Shown piece by piece: positions 25,068 through 33,629 of a DNA stretch of 64,000 nt (its first letter is position 1; each line of letters starts with the position of its first letter). The stretch comes from Methanothrix soehngenii GP6 (GTDB lineage: Archaea; Halobacteriota; Methanosarcinia; Methanotrichales; Methanotrichaceae). Location: NCBI RefSeq assembly GCF_000204415.1, contig NC_015416.1, positions 248,001-312,000 on the forward strand, read 5' to 3'. The position numbers and the translations under genes are program-made. The notes beneath the pieces were generated by a model. It searched no databases. It was not told where the DNA came from and worked only from the letters and a program-made list of their open reading frames with translations.

Positions 25068-25532
25068 TCATTTTTCCTGCTGGATCAGCAGATCCGGGTT
25101 CAGCTCCGACAAAACCTCATCCCACTGCTTCCGGTTCATGCTTATGTACTCCTCCATCAGCATCCTGCACTCAGCCCAGTCTAGGTCCACCACCTCTATC
25201 CCATGAGCCTGCATGAAGTCCCTGGCTGCGGGAGCGCTCCTGGCCTCGCCAACCACTACCTTCTTGATCCCGAAGTAGACCACTGCCCCGGCGCACATGT
25301 AGCAGGGCATGAGGGTTGTATATAGCACTGCATTGTGATAGCCGCCGGTCAGCCGGGCATTGCGCAGGCAGTCGATCTCAGCATGCATCATCTGATCTCT
25401 TTGCTGCACTCGTCTGTTCCTTCCTCTTCCTATGATCCGTCCCTCCTCAACTAGGACCGCTCCTATGGGAATCCCACCTTCTCTGGAGCCCTTGCGGGCC
25501 TCATCCAGCGCCGCCTGCATGAAGATATCCAT
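25068..25532 (-). CDS. Cytosine/nucleoside deaminase (yeast FCY1-like)
   Basis: About 154 residues, zinc-dependent CDA-fold deaminase. Zinc and proton-shuttle motifs are H-A-E-I-D and T-T-L-M-P-C-Y-M-C-A-G-A. G-G-I-P-I-G-A-V-L and V-V-V-G-E resemble fungal cytosine deaminase more than tRNA adenosine deaminase, so release of ammonia from cytosine (or a close base) is likely. The start is M-D-I-F-M at 25532; an ATG at 25556 would add eight residues. Convergent with the duplicated-repeat protein. Confidence 0.88.
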   Translation of the reverse strand: MDIFMQAALDEARKGSREGGIPIGAVLVEEGRIIGRGRNRRVQQRDQMMHAEIDCLRNARLTGGYHNAVLYTTLMPCYMCAGAVVYFGIKKVVVGEARSAPAARDFMQAHGIEVVDLDWAECRMLMEEYISMNRKQWDEVLSELNPDLLIQQEK

Positions 25533-25707
25533 GTTGAATATCAAATTGGATGGCAAGATTGATCAAGCTTTGCTCATCTCATAGAATTTTTATTAAATAT
25601 ATGTAATGAATTTATCTTAGCAAGCATCGATATCCAAAAACAGTCAATTTCGATAATTTTAAATATAGTGAACTAAAATTATTAACATAGATGGGATTGG
25701 GGGTATC

Positions 25708-26388
25708 ATGATCACAGGATGTAACTGGGCAGGGGAGGAGATCGTCAGGGACACGATCGTTTATGATAAGAGAGTGGTAATCGGCAGCTCGGGCATACTG
25801 ATTCCCACTGACGTCCGGGACTGGCTATCTCACACCCATAGCAAGGTAATAGCCAGAGCCCTGGAGGAGATGGCCCTTCCTGCCTCCCGCGAGGCAGGGA
25901 CATTCGACATGAGAGCCTGGCGGAGCTGGGACTACGTGACCAGGTCAATAGACTACGTCACCGACAAGAGCAGCTTTGGACTGGAAGACCTCTGGCTCTT
26001 TCCCGAGGAGACGCTGATGCTCGGAAAAGGGGACTGCGAGGATACCTCTTTTCTCTTAGCTTCTCTTCTCCTGGCTAGCGGGATCTCAGAGCAGTGCGTG
26101 CGGGTGGTTTTGGGCCGGGTGGCCTCTCCAGCTGGTTCCTACGGGCATGCCTGGGTGGTCTACCAGTGCGAGTCTGGACAATGGTGCCTCTTGGAGACGA
26201 CGTTGGAATCAGCGCCTCCCAGCTTCACGCCTGCTGATCCATTCACCCTGCCTGGAAATCAGTATCAATACCAGCCACAGTTCTGCCTGAACTCCTCTCA
26301 TCTCTGGTCGATGACCCGGATGAAAAACGAATTCACGGATTATCTGAAGATTCGAGTCAAACCTCAGCAACCAGTGCCATCAGAGTGA
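25708..26388 (+). CDS. Transglutaminase-like cysteine peptidase-fold protein
   Basis: 226 residues, no signal peptide. The transglutaminase triad is visible as Cys in G-K-G-D-C-E-D-T (about 112), His in S-Y-G-H-A-W-V and a later acidic residue in L-L-E-T-T. Archaeal proteins of this type are probably proteases or protein-modifying enzymes, but no substrate is known. GGGGGT lies 5 nt before the ATG; upstream is a strongly AT-rich stretch with TTTAAATA. Confidence 0.8.
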   Translation: MITGCNWAGEEIVRDTIVYDKRVVIGSSGILIPTDVRDWLSHTHSKVIARALEEMALPASREAGTFDMRAWRSWDYVTRSIDYVTDKSSFGLEDLWLFPEETLMLGKGDCEDTSFLLASLLLASGISEQCVRVVLGRVASPAGSYGHAWVVYQCESGQWCLLETTLESAPPSFTPADPFTLPGNQYQYQPQFCLNSSHLWSMTRMKNEFTDYLKIRVKPQQPVPSE

Positions 26389-26475
26389 TAATGATAATAA
26401 CATATGCCGCACATCCAGTTTGCCCTATAATGTCTATTTTCCGCATCTGGTAAATATATGCATATAATTTTTGTA

Positions 26476-27039
26476 TTATGATTTATGTTCTCCCTTGCAT
26501 TCTTCTTTATCGACTTCTCTTTCATGCTTCCGAAGTCGAAGAGCTTCTAGCATCTTTTCCATATTCTTCCAGTGGCTACCCCTCCAGTATAGCCTCTGGC
26601 AATTGGGACAGATCCAGATCTCCCCATCACGCCCTTCAGCTTCCTTAAGGGAGCTGTTGCACAGGGTGCACCTTTGGGGATCTATCCTCAGAGCGATCCC
26701 CTTTTCGGCCATCTCCAGGATCTGTTCACAGATCCGGGACGAGCGGATGAGAATGCCCTCCACCCCGGCAGCTGAGCAGGATGAAAAGAGCCTCTTATCT
26801 CTGGTGACGAGGATCCTATTCTCCCTTTTTGCCTGGCCAAGGAGTGCCTTATCGCTGTCGCTCTCGGGATTGGCCACATCCTGGCCCAAAAGGCGCAGCC
26901 ACCTTGCCAGGCGGAGGAGCATGAGGTCGACCAGAAAGCTTCTCTCTTGAGGCCTCTCTGCCGGCGGCTCGTCTTCACCCAGCATCACTTCCGGTCCTCT
27001 CTCTTCAGACGGCGTCTCATCCGGCGGTCTCTCTTCCAC
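26476..27039 (-). CDS. Mut7-C RNase-domain protein (PIN-like) with zinc ribbon
   Basis: 187 residues. A charged Pro/Glu-rich start of about 38 residues precedes the Mut7-C fold: F-L-V-D-L-M-L-L-R-L-A-R-W-L-R-L-L-G, then I-L-V-T-R-D-K-R-L and a C-terminal zinc ribbon C-T-L-C...C-P-N-C-Q-R-L-Y-W-R-G-S-H-W. PIN-like domains act as nucleases; an RNA substrate is likely but unproven. Divergent from the NFACT gene with a 55-nt gap. Confidence 0.9.
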   Translation of the reverse strand: MEERPPDETPSEERGPEVMLGEDEPPAERPQERSFLVDLMLLRLARWLRLLGQDVANPESDSDKALLGQAKRENRILVTRDKRLFSSCSAAGVEGILIRSSRICEQILEMAEKGIALRIDPQRCTLCNSSLKEAEGRDGEIWICPNCQRLYWRGSHWKNMEKMLEALRLRKHEREVDKEECKGEHKS

Positions 27040-27094
27040 GATCCACCCATCTCGATCCGCAACTATTTATCGATTGATCTAGATCCTCCCATTC

Positions 27095-29020
27095 ATGAAG
27101 AAGGCGATGAGCAATGTGGACGTGGCGGCGATGGTCAAGGAGCTTCAGGATCGGATCCTGGGGGGGTTCATGGGCAAGGCCTATCAGCAATCCTCAGACC
27201 GGATCTGGCTCTCGGTTCAGTCCCCGGCGGAGGGCCGGCTCGACCTCCTCCTGGAAACGGGAAGGAGGGTCCATATCACCAAGGCTGAGCGCCCGGCCAG
27301 CAAAACCCCTCCTCAGTTTCCCACCATGCTCCGAAGCCACCTCTCCGGAGGCCGGATAGTCGATATCAGGCAGCACCAGTTCGATAGGGTGCTGGAGATC
27401 AAGGTGGAGCGAAGCGGAACTGCTCGTTACCTCATCGTTGAGCTCTTTCCCAAGGGGAGCATGATCCTGCTCGATGAATCCAGAAACATCCTCAGCATGC
27501 TCAGAAAGATGCTCTACCGGGGAAGGAAGATGGCCGCCGGGGAGCCCTACCTCTACCACCCCGGCCAGCTTGATCCAAGGACCATAGCCCGGGATGAGCT
27601 GGCCCTCTGGCTTGCCTCCAGCGGCCAAGACCTGGTGAGATCTCTGGTGCGCGGTCTGAACATGGGCGGGACATACGGCGAGGAGGTCTGCCTGGTGGCC
27701 GGAGTGGACAAGAACAAGGAGGCCATCGACCTAGACCCTGGAGAGATCGACCGTGTGCATCAGGCATTAAGCGAAGTGTTCCTGAATGAAACCCTCGATC
27801 CCCATATCGTCATCGAGGATGGAGCCCCAATAGATGTCCTGCCCCGCCCTCTGAAGCTCTATTCCGGTCTGGAGAAAAAAAGGTTTGTCACCTTCAGCGA
27901 AGCTCTGGATGCCTTCTTTGTGGAAAGGGAGAAAGAGACGACCCGGCAGGATCCTTTGGAGCACAGGATAGAGCTGCAGCGCAAAGCCATTGAGGAATTT
28001 CGGTCCCAGGAGGCGGAACTGGTGCGGAAGGGCGAGCTGATCTACCAGCTTTACGGCAGCGTCGAGCAGATCCTCACCTTGATGAACGATGCCCGGGCAC
28101 GGGGCTTCTCCTACAACCAGATCTGGGAGAGGATCAGCGGCTCGGGCCTTCCCCAGGCGAAGACGATCCTCTCTTTGGACGGCAGGGGAGAGATGAGGGT
28201 CTTTCTGGATGGGGAGGAGCTGGAGCTTAATGCCGAACTGGCCGTCCCCCAGAATGCCCAGAGGTACTACGATAAGGCCAAGGATATGGTCCGCAAGGCC
28301 AGAGGGGCACAGAGCGCTCTGGCCATAACCGAGGAGCTGAAAGCGGGAAAGGTCGCTCCCAAGAAGACCCGCGCCGTTTCTTCATACTACAGACGGAGAA
28401 AGCCCAAGTGGTATGAGAGGTTCCGCTGGTTTTACTCCTCCGACGGCTTCCTGGTCTTAGGGGGAAGGGATGCGGATAGCAATGAGGAGATTTATGCCAA
28501 ATACCTGGAGAGGAGGGACCTGGCCATGCATACCGATGCTCCCGGCGCTCCCCTGACGGCGATTAAGACCGAGGGCAAAGAGGTACCGGAGAGCACTCTC
28601 CAGGAGGCGGCCGGGTTTGCGGTAAGCTATTCCTCCCTCTGGAAGAGCGGGCTTGCTGCTGCAGACTGCTATCTGGTGAAGGGTGACCAGGTGAGCAAGA
28701 CCCCGGAATCGGGGGAGTTCCTGAAGAAGGGTGCCTTTGTAATCCGGGGAGAGCGCAGATACTTCCGGGATGTTCCACTGGGAATAGCCCTGGGCATAAG
28801 AGATGGAGTTCTTATAGGCGGTCCCGTATCGGCGGCCAAGCCTGGATCTGACCCGGTGGTGGAGATCGAGCAGGGAGAGCTCAATCCTGACGACCTGGCA
28901 AAGAGGATCTACCGGCAGTTCTCTTTAAAGGTGGAGGACAGAGCCTTCTTGAAGTCCGTGGCGTCGGTGGATCAGATCGTGCAGTTCCTGCCGCCGGGAA
29001 ATTCGAGGATAAAGGAGTGA
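27095..29020 (+). CDS. NFACT/NEMF family ribosome quality-control protein (Rqc2/RqcH-like)
   Basis: 641 residues. NFACT-N domain at the start (V-D-V-A-A-M-V-K-E-L-Q-D-R-I-L-G-G), a helix-hairpin-helix and long coiled coil in the middle (about 290-345), and the NFACT-R domain (K-W-Y-E-R-F-R-W-F-Y-S-S-D-G-F-L-V-L-G-G-R-D-A, about 440-560). These proteins bind 50S subunits with stuck peptidyl-tRNA and recruit tRNA to add a C-terminal tail. ATTTAT about 33 nt upstream suggests a nearly leaderless message. Confidence 0.95.
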   Translation: MKKAMSNVDVAAMVKELQDRILGGFMGKAYQQSSDRIWLSVQSPAEGRLDLLLETGRRVHITKAERPASKTPPQFPTMLRSHLSGGRIVDIRQHQFDRVLEIKVERSGTARYLIVELFPKGSMILLDESRNILSMLRKMLYRGRKMAAGEPYLYHPGQLDPRTIARDELALWLASSGQDLVRSLVRGLNMGGTYGEEVCLVAGVDKNKEAIDLDPGEIDRVHQALSEVFLNETLDPHIVIEDGAPIDVLPRPLKLYSGLEKKRFVTFSEALDAFFVEREKETTRQDPLEHRIELQRKAIEEFRSQEAELVRKGELIYQLYGSVEQILTLMNDARARGFSYNQIWERISGSGLPQAKTILSLDGRGEMRVFLDGEELELNAELAVPQNAQRYYDKAKDMVRKARGAQSALAITEELKAGKVAPKKTRAVSSYYRRRKPKWYERFRWFYSSDGFLVLGGRDADSNEEIYAKYLERRDLAMHTDAPGAPLTAIKTEGKEVPESTLQEAAGFAVSYSSLWKSGLAAADCYLVKGDQVSKTPESGEFLKKGAFVIRGERRYFRDVPLGIALGIRDGVLIGGPVSAAKPGSDPVVEIEQGELNPDDLAKRIYRQFSLKVEDRAFLKSVASVDQIVQFLPPGNSRIKE

Positions 29021-29569
29021 TGCATAATGAATTGAGGTCGCATCGGTCATATTTTTAACAGAGACTTTATACCTGCGGAACTATTGATCTTGCATTAGTG
29101 GCAAGAGATTCTCTGGCTGAGGGCTTGAATTCTGTCTAAATAGGTGGATATAAGAAGCTGCAGAGAAATCTCTACGCGCAGCCATCGGATTAGAGAGCAT
29201 AAGACTCTGGACAAATAACAGCCGTATTGGAAGCAATTGGGAAACTTCCAGAGAGAGTCCGATTATATTAATCAATCTATTGCTGAGAAATGAGCTATTG
29301 ATTATCTAACAATGGAAAAAGAATGGCATAAAAAGCTATTTGAAGCGTATAATTAACATAGTATAATATATGGGTAGCAGAGCATTGAGTGCGAGTAGGG
29401 GAACAGCAATTGGTATGCACCATTTTTTTAAGAGCACTACAAAATAAAATAATAAAATAAGTTTTTGCCATTAATTCTTTCAAAAAAATCAAATCATTTC
29501 TTTATAATTTTGCTTCTAACGGAATCTTCTTAACCTTTTAAGCTAATTGGACTATAGGTGCAAGTATAC
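29021..29569. other. AT-rich intergenic stretch preceding the HNH gene
   Basis: About 550 nt; the right half is far richer in A/T than neighbouring core sequence. Small frames occur on the minus strand but none has a ribosome site or coding bias. The composition shift begins here and continues through the HNH gene, marking an acquired islet. Confidence 0.5.
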
Positions 29570-31051
29570 ATGCTAAAAAGGCAATTAACAGATAAAGAAA
29601 AAGAGGAACTGATTAAGGAATACATGAGAGATGGTAGCTTGCGCTGCTTTGTAGATAATCACCCAATTGAAGACATATCCCAGGTAGATTTCCATCATAT
29701 ATCACCTCGTTGTGAGCGAGGACCAACCACTATAGATAATATGGCCCCTGTCTGCAAAGATCATCATAAGCTAATCCGCACTCTTTCGCTTCAAGAATTT
29801 AGAGATAAGCTAATGCTGGAAAAGTTCTTCACGGAATTTAAAAAGGCAGATGGAATTAGGCTTGATGAAGTGCTATATTTTAAATTAGACGGTTTAAATT
29901 ATGGCAATCCCTTAAATTTTGAAAAGACAGATAAATCAATAAAAATTTATTGGAATACTGGTCCAGAGTTACACTCTTTATATACATGCTCTTCAGGATT
30001 CCAATATTTTTATGCACTAATTCCAATAGAATACATTAAAAATGATTTTGAACTCCAACCGCGCCCATTAGAATCTAAACGAATGTGGGAGCTATATCGT
30101 CACTTCCTTAGATATACTCAACTTGCTCCCGCAATTTGCCGCCTTGTAGACCGGCAAGTCTTACTTTTTGATGGGCAGCACAAAACTGCAGCACAGATAT
30201 GGGCCGGGAGAAAATACGTAGATTGCAAGATTTACATCGATCCGGATATTCAGTCTATTAAGGAAACCGTACTAGCGGCCCATGATAAACTTCGCCAAAT
30301 GCCCTTTTATACATCCAAGCTCATTTCAATATACAGCGACTTATTTAAAGATGATTGGGAAGATTACCTGGAATTGGCTGGTCAAAAATCTGAAGCAGGT
30401 TTTGTTGAATATCTTATTAAGGTAAAGGGAAAAACTAAAACCGAAGGCTTAAAAATGCTCAGATCTGCGATTCAAGATGATATTCTTGATGATCCGGAAA
30501 ATCTACTTAAAGATTACATCTCCGAAAAGAATAAGACTCGTAAGAACCCTCTAACTATGCATGCCGTTCAAAGAACTTTTATTGCCGAATTCATTGCCCA
30601 GCAGCCAATGTCTGCCGAATTTGAGAGTCAACAGGATTTCAGGAAAGATGAAAAGAAAAATATGATTAAATTGATGAATTCAATTGTCAATTTATCTCTT
30701 TTAGGCAGGTGGAATCCCGAAGCAAAAAATTCTAATCATTTAACTGCAGAAAGAATATATGCCTCAGGCTCTCTTAGAGCATGGGTTCCTATCCTTAGAT
30801 CAGTGATTGCTGCAAAACTAGGTTTAATAGAGGATGAAGATAGGCATATGGTTTTCTATCGAGAGATAGATGATAAAACATTTAAAAATATTGTAGAACC
30901 TACTGTGAAAAGACTCTTCTCTCATAAATTATGGATTGATCCAGATCCTGAAATCGATACTAATCTTCGAGTAAATAATACCGAGCATGTTAAACAATTT
31001 TTGAATTCAAAAGGCTTTAGCTCTTCATGGCTCATGGGAATAGAATCCTAG
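29570..31051 (+). CDS. HNH nuclease-like + DGQHK (ParB/DndB/DUF262-like) protein, AT-rich, acquired
   Basis: 493 residues from ATG 29570, with AGGTG about 9 nt upstream (the frame is open from GTG 29558). An N-terminal HNH-type module (about 24-75) shows R-C-F-V, D-F-H-H-I-S-P-R and a final D-N-M-A-P-V-C-K-D-H-H. Around 195-215 is L-L-F-D-G-Q-H-K-T-A-A-Q-I, like the D-G-Q-[HQ]-R motif of DndB and DUF262/GmrS. The rest is helical with no familiar motif. It is monocistronic and AT-rich, unlike its neighbours. The domain types occur in restriction and phage-defence systems, so a single-gene defence role is possible but inferred. Confidence 0.72.
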   Translation: MLKRQLTDKEKEELIKEYMRDGSLRCFVDNHPIEDISQVDFHHISPRCERGPTTIDNMAPVCKDHHKLIRTLSLQEFRDKLMLEKFFTEFKKADGIRLDEVLYFKLDGLNYGNPLNFEKTDKSIKIYWNTGPELHSLYTCSSGFQYFYALIPIEYIKNDFELQPRPLESKRMWELYRHFLRYTQLAPAICRLVDRQVLLFDGQHKTAAQIWAGRKYVDCKIYIDPDIQSIKETVLAAHDKLRQMPFYTSKLISIYSDLFKDDWEDYLELAGQKSEAGFVEYLIKVKGKTKTEGLKMLRSAIQDDILDDPENLLKDYISEKNKTRKNPLTMHAVQRTFIAEFIAQQPMSAEFESQQDFRKDEKKNMIKLMNSIVNLSLLGRWNPEAKNSNHLTAERIYASGSLRAWVPILRSVIAAKLGLIEDEDRHMVFYREIDDKTFKNIVEPTVKRLFSHKLWIDPDPEIDTNLRVNNTEHVKQFLNSKGFSSSWLMGIES

Positions 31052-31410
31052 TTTAATATAAACAAACATTTAAATAATGTTTATTAAAAATTAATTTTTA
31101 ATCGAATAAAAGAGGCCCACTTTCTCGGATCATAGCCATACTCAGATGGATGACGCCCCACCCCTCATCACACCCCATCAAGACTTTATTTAGATTCACA
31201 GCTACTGTCCACCTAGCCATGGCTCTTCCTGACATCAGCTTCCATCCTCTCCCTCTTAACCATTCCAGCCATGGTATATTTCACTGTGACATCATATCCA
31301 CTAAGCTCATTATTGTCCATCCTTTTACTTTTCCACAGCTCCAAAGCTCAGGAGCCTGCACAGCAATCTAAAATAGCAAAAAGTTAATGAGATAATTGCT
31401 CCGATGCCAT
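31052..31410. other. Intergenic stretch
   Basis: AT-rich start grading back to normal composition. No coding or RNA signal that I can support. Confidence 0.4.
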
Positions 31411-32322
31411 CTACCCCTCTCCCGTCTCCGGCAGAGCTTCGCCGCATTTTTTGCAGTACTTAGAATCGACATCATGCCTGTCCAGCCCGCAGTTGGTGCA
31501 TATCACCGTCCTGTCCTGGCTGGAGGCCCGAAGCCAGGCGCGAAATATCCTCGCTGCCTGGAAGGGGATGAAGATGATCCCGGAGATTATCATGGCCACC
31601 GTGACCAGCCGGCCGGCAGAGGATGAGGGAACGATATCACCGAAGCCGACGGTGGAGACGGCAACCACCACGAAGTAAAAGGCATCTCCGAAGTTCTGCA
31701 CATCAGGATTGAGCGGCTCCTCCACAAAATAGAAGAGTCCTGAATATACAAAAAGGATTATGAATATGCTCGCCACCAGACGGGCGACGTTAATCATCCC
31801 CGGGCTGATCATTCCGAAGAGCAGATGATCTTTGGCCATAAAGCGGAGAAACCTGAATATCCTGAATGCCGCCATCACCCTTATGGTCTGAATGAACCGA
31901 ATATCGTGGGTGAAGAAGGTGGCGGGCAGGACCATCAAAACCAGGGTGGGCATTATGGCCACGATATCGATGATGCTGTAGCCATCTTTGACATAGGCCC
32001 AACGGTCAGGAGCGCCATAGAGCCGCAGCAGATATTCGATGATAAACAGGCTTACTGCTGCTACCTCAGTCCTCCAGAGGATTTCTTGCGTGCCCGCTGA
32101 GAGGGGATAGGTCTCGATGACGAAGAGCATGACCACCAGCAGATTGAGCAGGATGATGAAGATGTCAATGGCCTTTCCCAGAGGGGTTCTAAAGTCTATC
32201 ATGTAGAACTGGACGGTCTCCCGCAAGCTTCTGGCCTGAGAAGATTTCTTGCCCCCCTTTCCCGAAGCCTCCTTTTTCGGATTGGCTCTTGTCTGATTGG
32301 CTTTTAACTGATGGCCGGACAT
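31411..32322 (-). CDS. Voltage-gated-type potassium channel with C-terminal zinc ribbon
   Basis: 303 residues; basic cytosolic start, six membrane segments with an Arg-spaced S4 (R-F-I-Q-T-I-R-V-M-A-A-F-R-I-F-R), then the pore loop V-S-T-V-G-F-G-D-I-V, where T-V-G-F-G is the K+ filter. After S6 the cytosolic tail ends in a four-Cys zinc ribbon (C-T-N-C...C-K-K-C-G-E-A). The ribbon may be a ligand or redox sensor gating the channel; that is inference. Monocistronic, divergent from ilvA. Confidence 0.92.
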   Translation of the reverse strand: MSGHQLKANQTRANPKKEASGKGGKKSSQARSLRETVQFYMIDFRTPLGKAIDIFIILLNLLVVMLFVIETYPLSAGTQEILWRTEVAAVSLFIIEYLLRLYGAPDRWAYVKDGYSIIDIVAIMPTLVLMVLPATFFTHDIRFIQTIRVMAAFRIFRFLRFMAKDHLLFGMISPGMINVARLVASIFIILFVYSGLFYFVEEPLNPDVQNFGDAFYFVVVAVSTVGFGDIVPSSSAGRLVTVAMIISGIIFIPFQAARIFRAWLRASSQDRTVICTNCGLDRHDVDSKYCKKCGEALPETGEG

Positions 32323-32417
32323 CTGTATTGTCTATAGTCTCTTTTAGGGGATAAAACCATCCGAATCAGCTCAGGAAATGATTAAGTCTTCAGGCAGCGG
32401 TGTAGTATCATGATATT

Positions 32418-33629
32418 ATGATCGAATTCTCCGATGTTTTGCAGGCGGCAAATCTCCTCAAGGACAGGGTCATCCGCACTCCTTTAGTCTACTCCCCCAC
32501 CTTCAGCAGATTGGCCAATGCCGAGGTATACCTGAAGCTGGAGAGCCTGCAGATGGGCGGTTCGTTCAAGGTCAGAGGGGCCACCTACAAGCTCCAGTCC
32601 AATCTGGAAAAGATCCATTCAGGGGTTATCGCCGCCTCTGTGGGAAACCATGCACAGGGGGTGGCCCTGGCCGCCTGTGCAGCCGGTGTCCCTGCTACGA
32701 TCATCATGCCTGTCTGGGCCTCCATCTCCAAGCAAGAGGCCACCCGAGCTTATGGGGCAGAGGTGAGGCTGATGGGCAAAAGCCTCGTCGAGAGCATAGA
32801 AATCGGCAGGCGGATGGCCCAGGAGACGAACAGGATCTTCATTCATCCGTATGACGACGAGGAGGTCATAGCCGGCCAGGGGACAGTTGGCCTGGAGATC
32901 CTGGAGGACCTGCCAGATGCAGACCTCATAATCGTTCCGGTGGGAGGAGGAGGATTGATCGCAGGAATTGCCCTGGCAGCCAAGGCCATCCGGCCGGAGG
33001 CAAGGGTGGTGGGGGTGCAGGCGGCATCCTGCCCCTCGGCCAGAAAGGCCCTGGAGCTTGGAAGGCCGGCGGAGGTCCAGGCTGAGGAGCGGGGCTCGAT
33101 CGCCGATGCCATCATGGTCACCCAGGTGGGCGAGGCCCCATTCCCGTTGCTGCAGAAGCTGGTGGATGATATCGTTCTGGTTGATGAGGATCAGATCGCC
33201 TCTGCCGTATTGAAGCTTCTGGAGAGAAAGCGCATTCTGGCGGAGGGGGCGGCCGCTGCTCCACTGGCTGCGTTACTTGGCGGATCGCTGCAGGTTGCCG
33301 AGGGGAGCCGTGTAGTGCTGGTGGTAAGCGGGGGCAATGTAGACAGCCTGCTTTTGGAGCGGATCATCGCGGCAGGCCTTTTCCGGGAGGGCAGACTGAT
33401 GCATTTTTCCGTCTCCCTGGTGGATTCTCCCGGATCGCTCGCCTGCCTCTTAGGCCTGCTGGCCGATCAGGAGGCCAACGTGGTGCACATTCATCACGCC
33501 CGAAACGAGAGCGGAGTGGCGATCAACTACACCCGGGTGGACCTGGAGCTGGAAACTAGGGGCTTCGAGCACATAAAAGGGATCGAGCGGGCGATGGAGG
33601 GGGCAGGATACAGATTCATGCGGAGGTAA
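32418..33629 (+). CDS. ilvA: Threonine ammonia-lyase
   Basis: 403-residue PLP enzyme converting threonine to 2-oxobutanoate for isoleucine synthesis. The Schiff-base Lys is in G-G-S-F-K-V-R-G-A (about 47-55), the phosphate loop is V-G-G-G-G-L-I-A-G, and a C-terminal ACT domain (about 325-403, M-H-F-S-V-S-L-V-D-S-P-G-S-L) would bind the regulatory amino acid. The last 14 nt, including stop TAA, overlap the end of the convergent tnpB gene, so an insertion has landed at the very end of this gene. Confidence 0.95.
   Translation: MIEFSDVLQAANLLKDRVIRTPLVYSPTFSRLANAEVYLKLESLQMGGSFKVRGATYKLQSNLEKIHSGVIAASVGNHAQGVALAACAAGVPATIIMPVWASISKQEATRAYGAEVRLMGKSLVESIEIGRRMAQETNRIFIHPYDDEEVIAGQGTVGLEILEDLPDADLIIVPVGGGGLIAGIALAAKAIRPEARVVGVQAASCPSARKALELGRPAEVQAEERGSIADAIMVTQVGEAPFPLLQKLVDDIVLVDEDQIASAVLKLLERKRILAEGAAAAPLAALLGGSLQVAEGSRVVLVVSGGNVDSLLLERIIAAGLFREGRLMHFSVSLVDSPGSLACLLGLLADQEANVVHIHHARNESGVAINYTRVDLELETRGFEHIKGIERAMEGAGYRFMRR

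Noticed and set aside
29081-29492. Two small minus-strand frames in the AT-rich gap
   Set aside because: No ribosome sites or domain resemblance; AT-rich DNA with chance frames.
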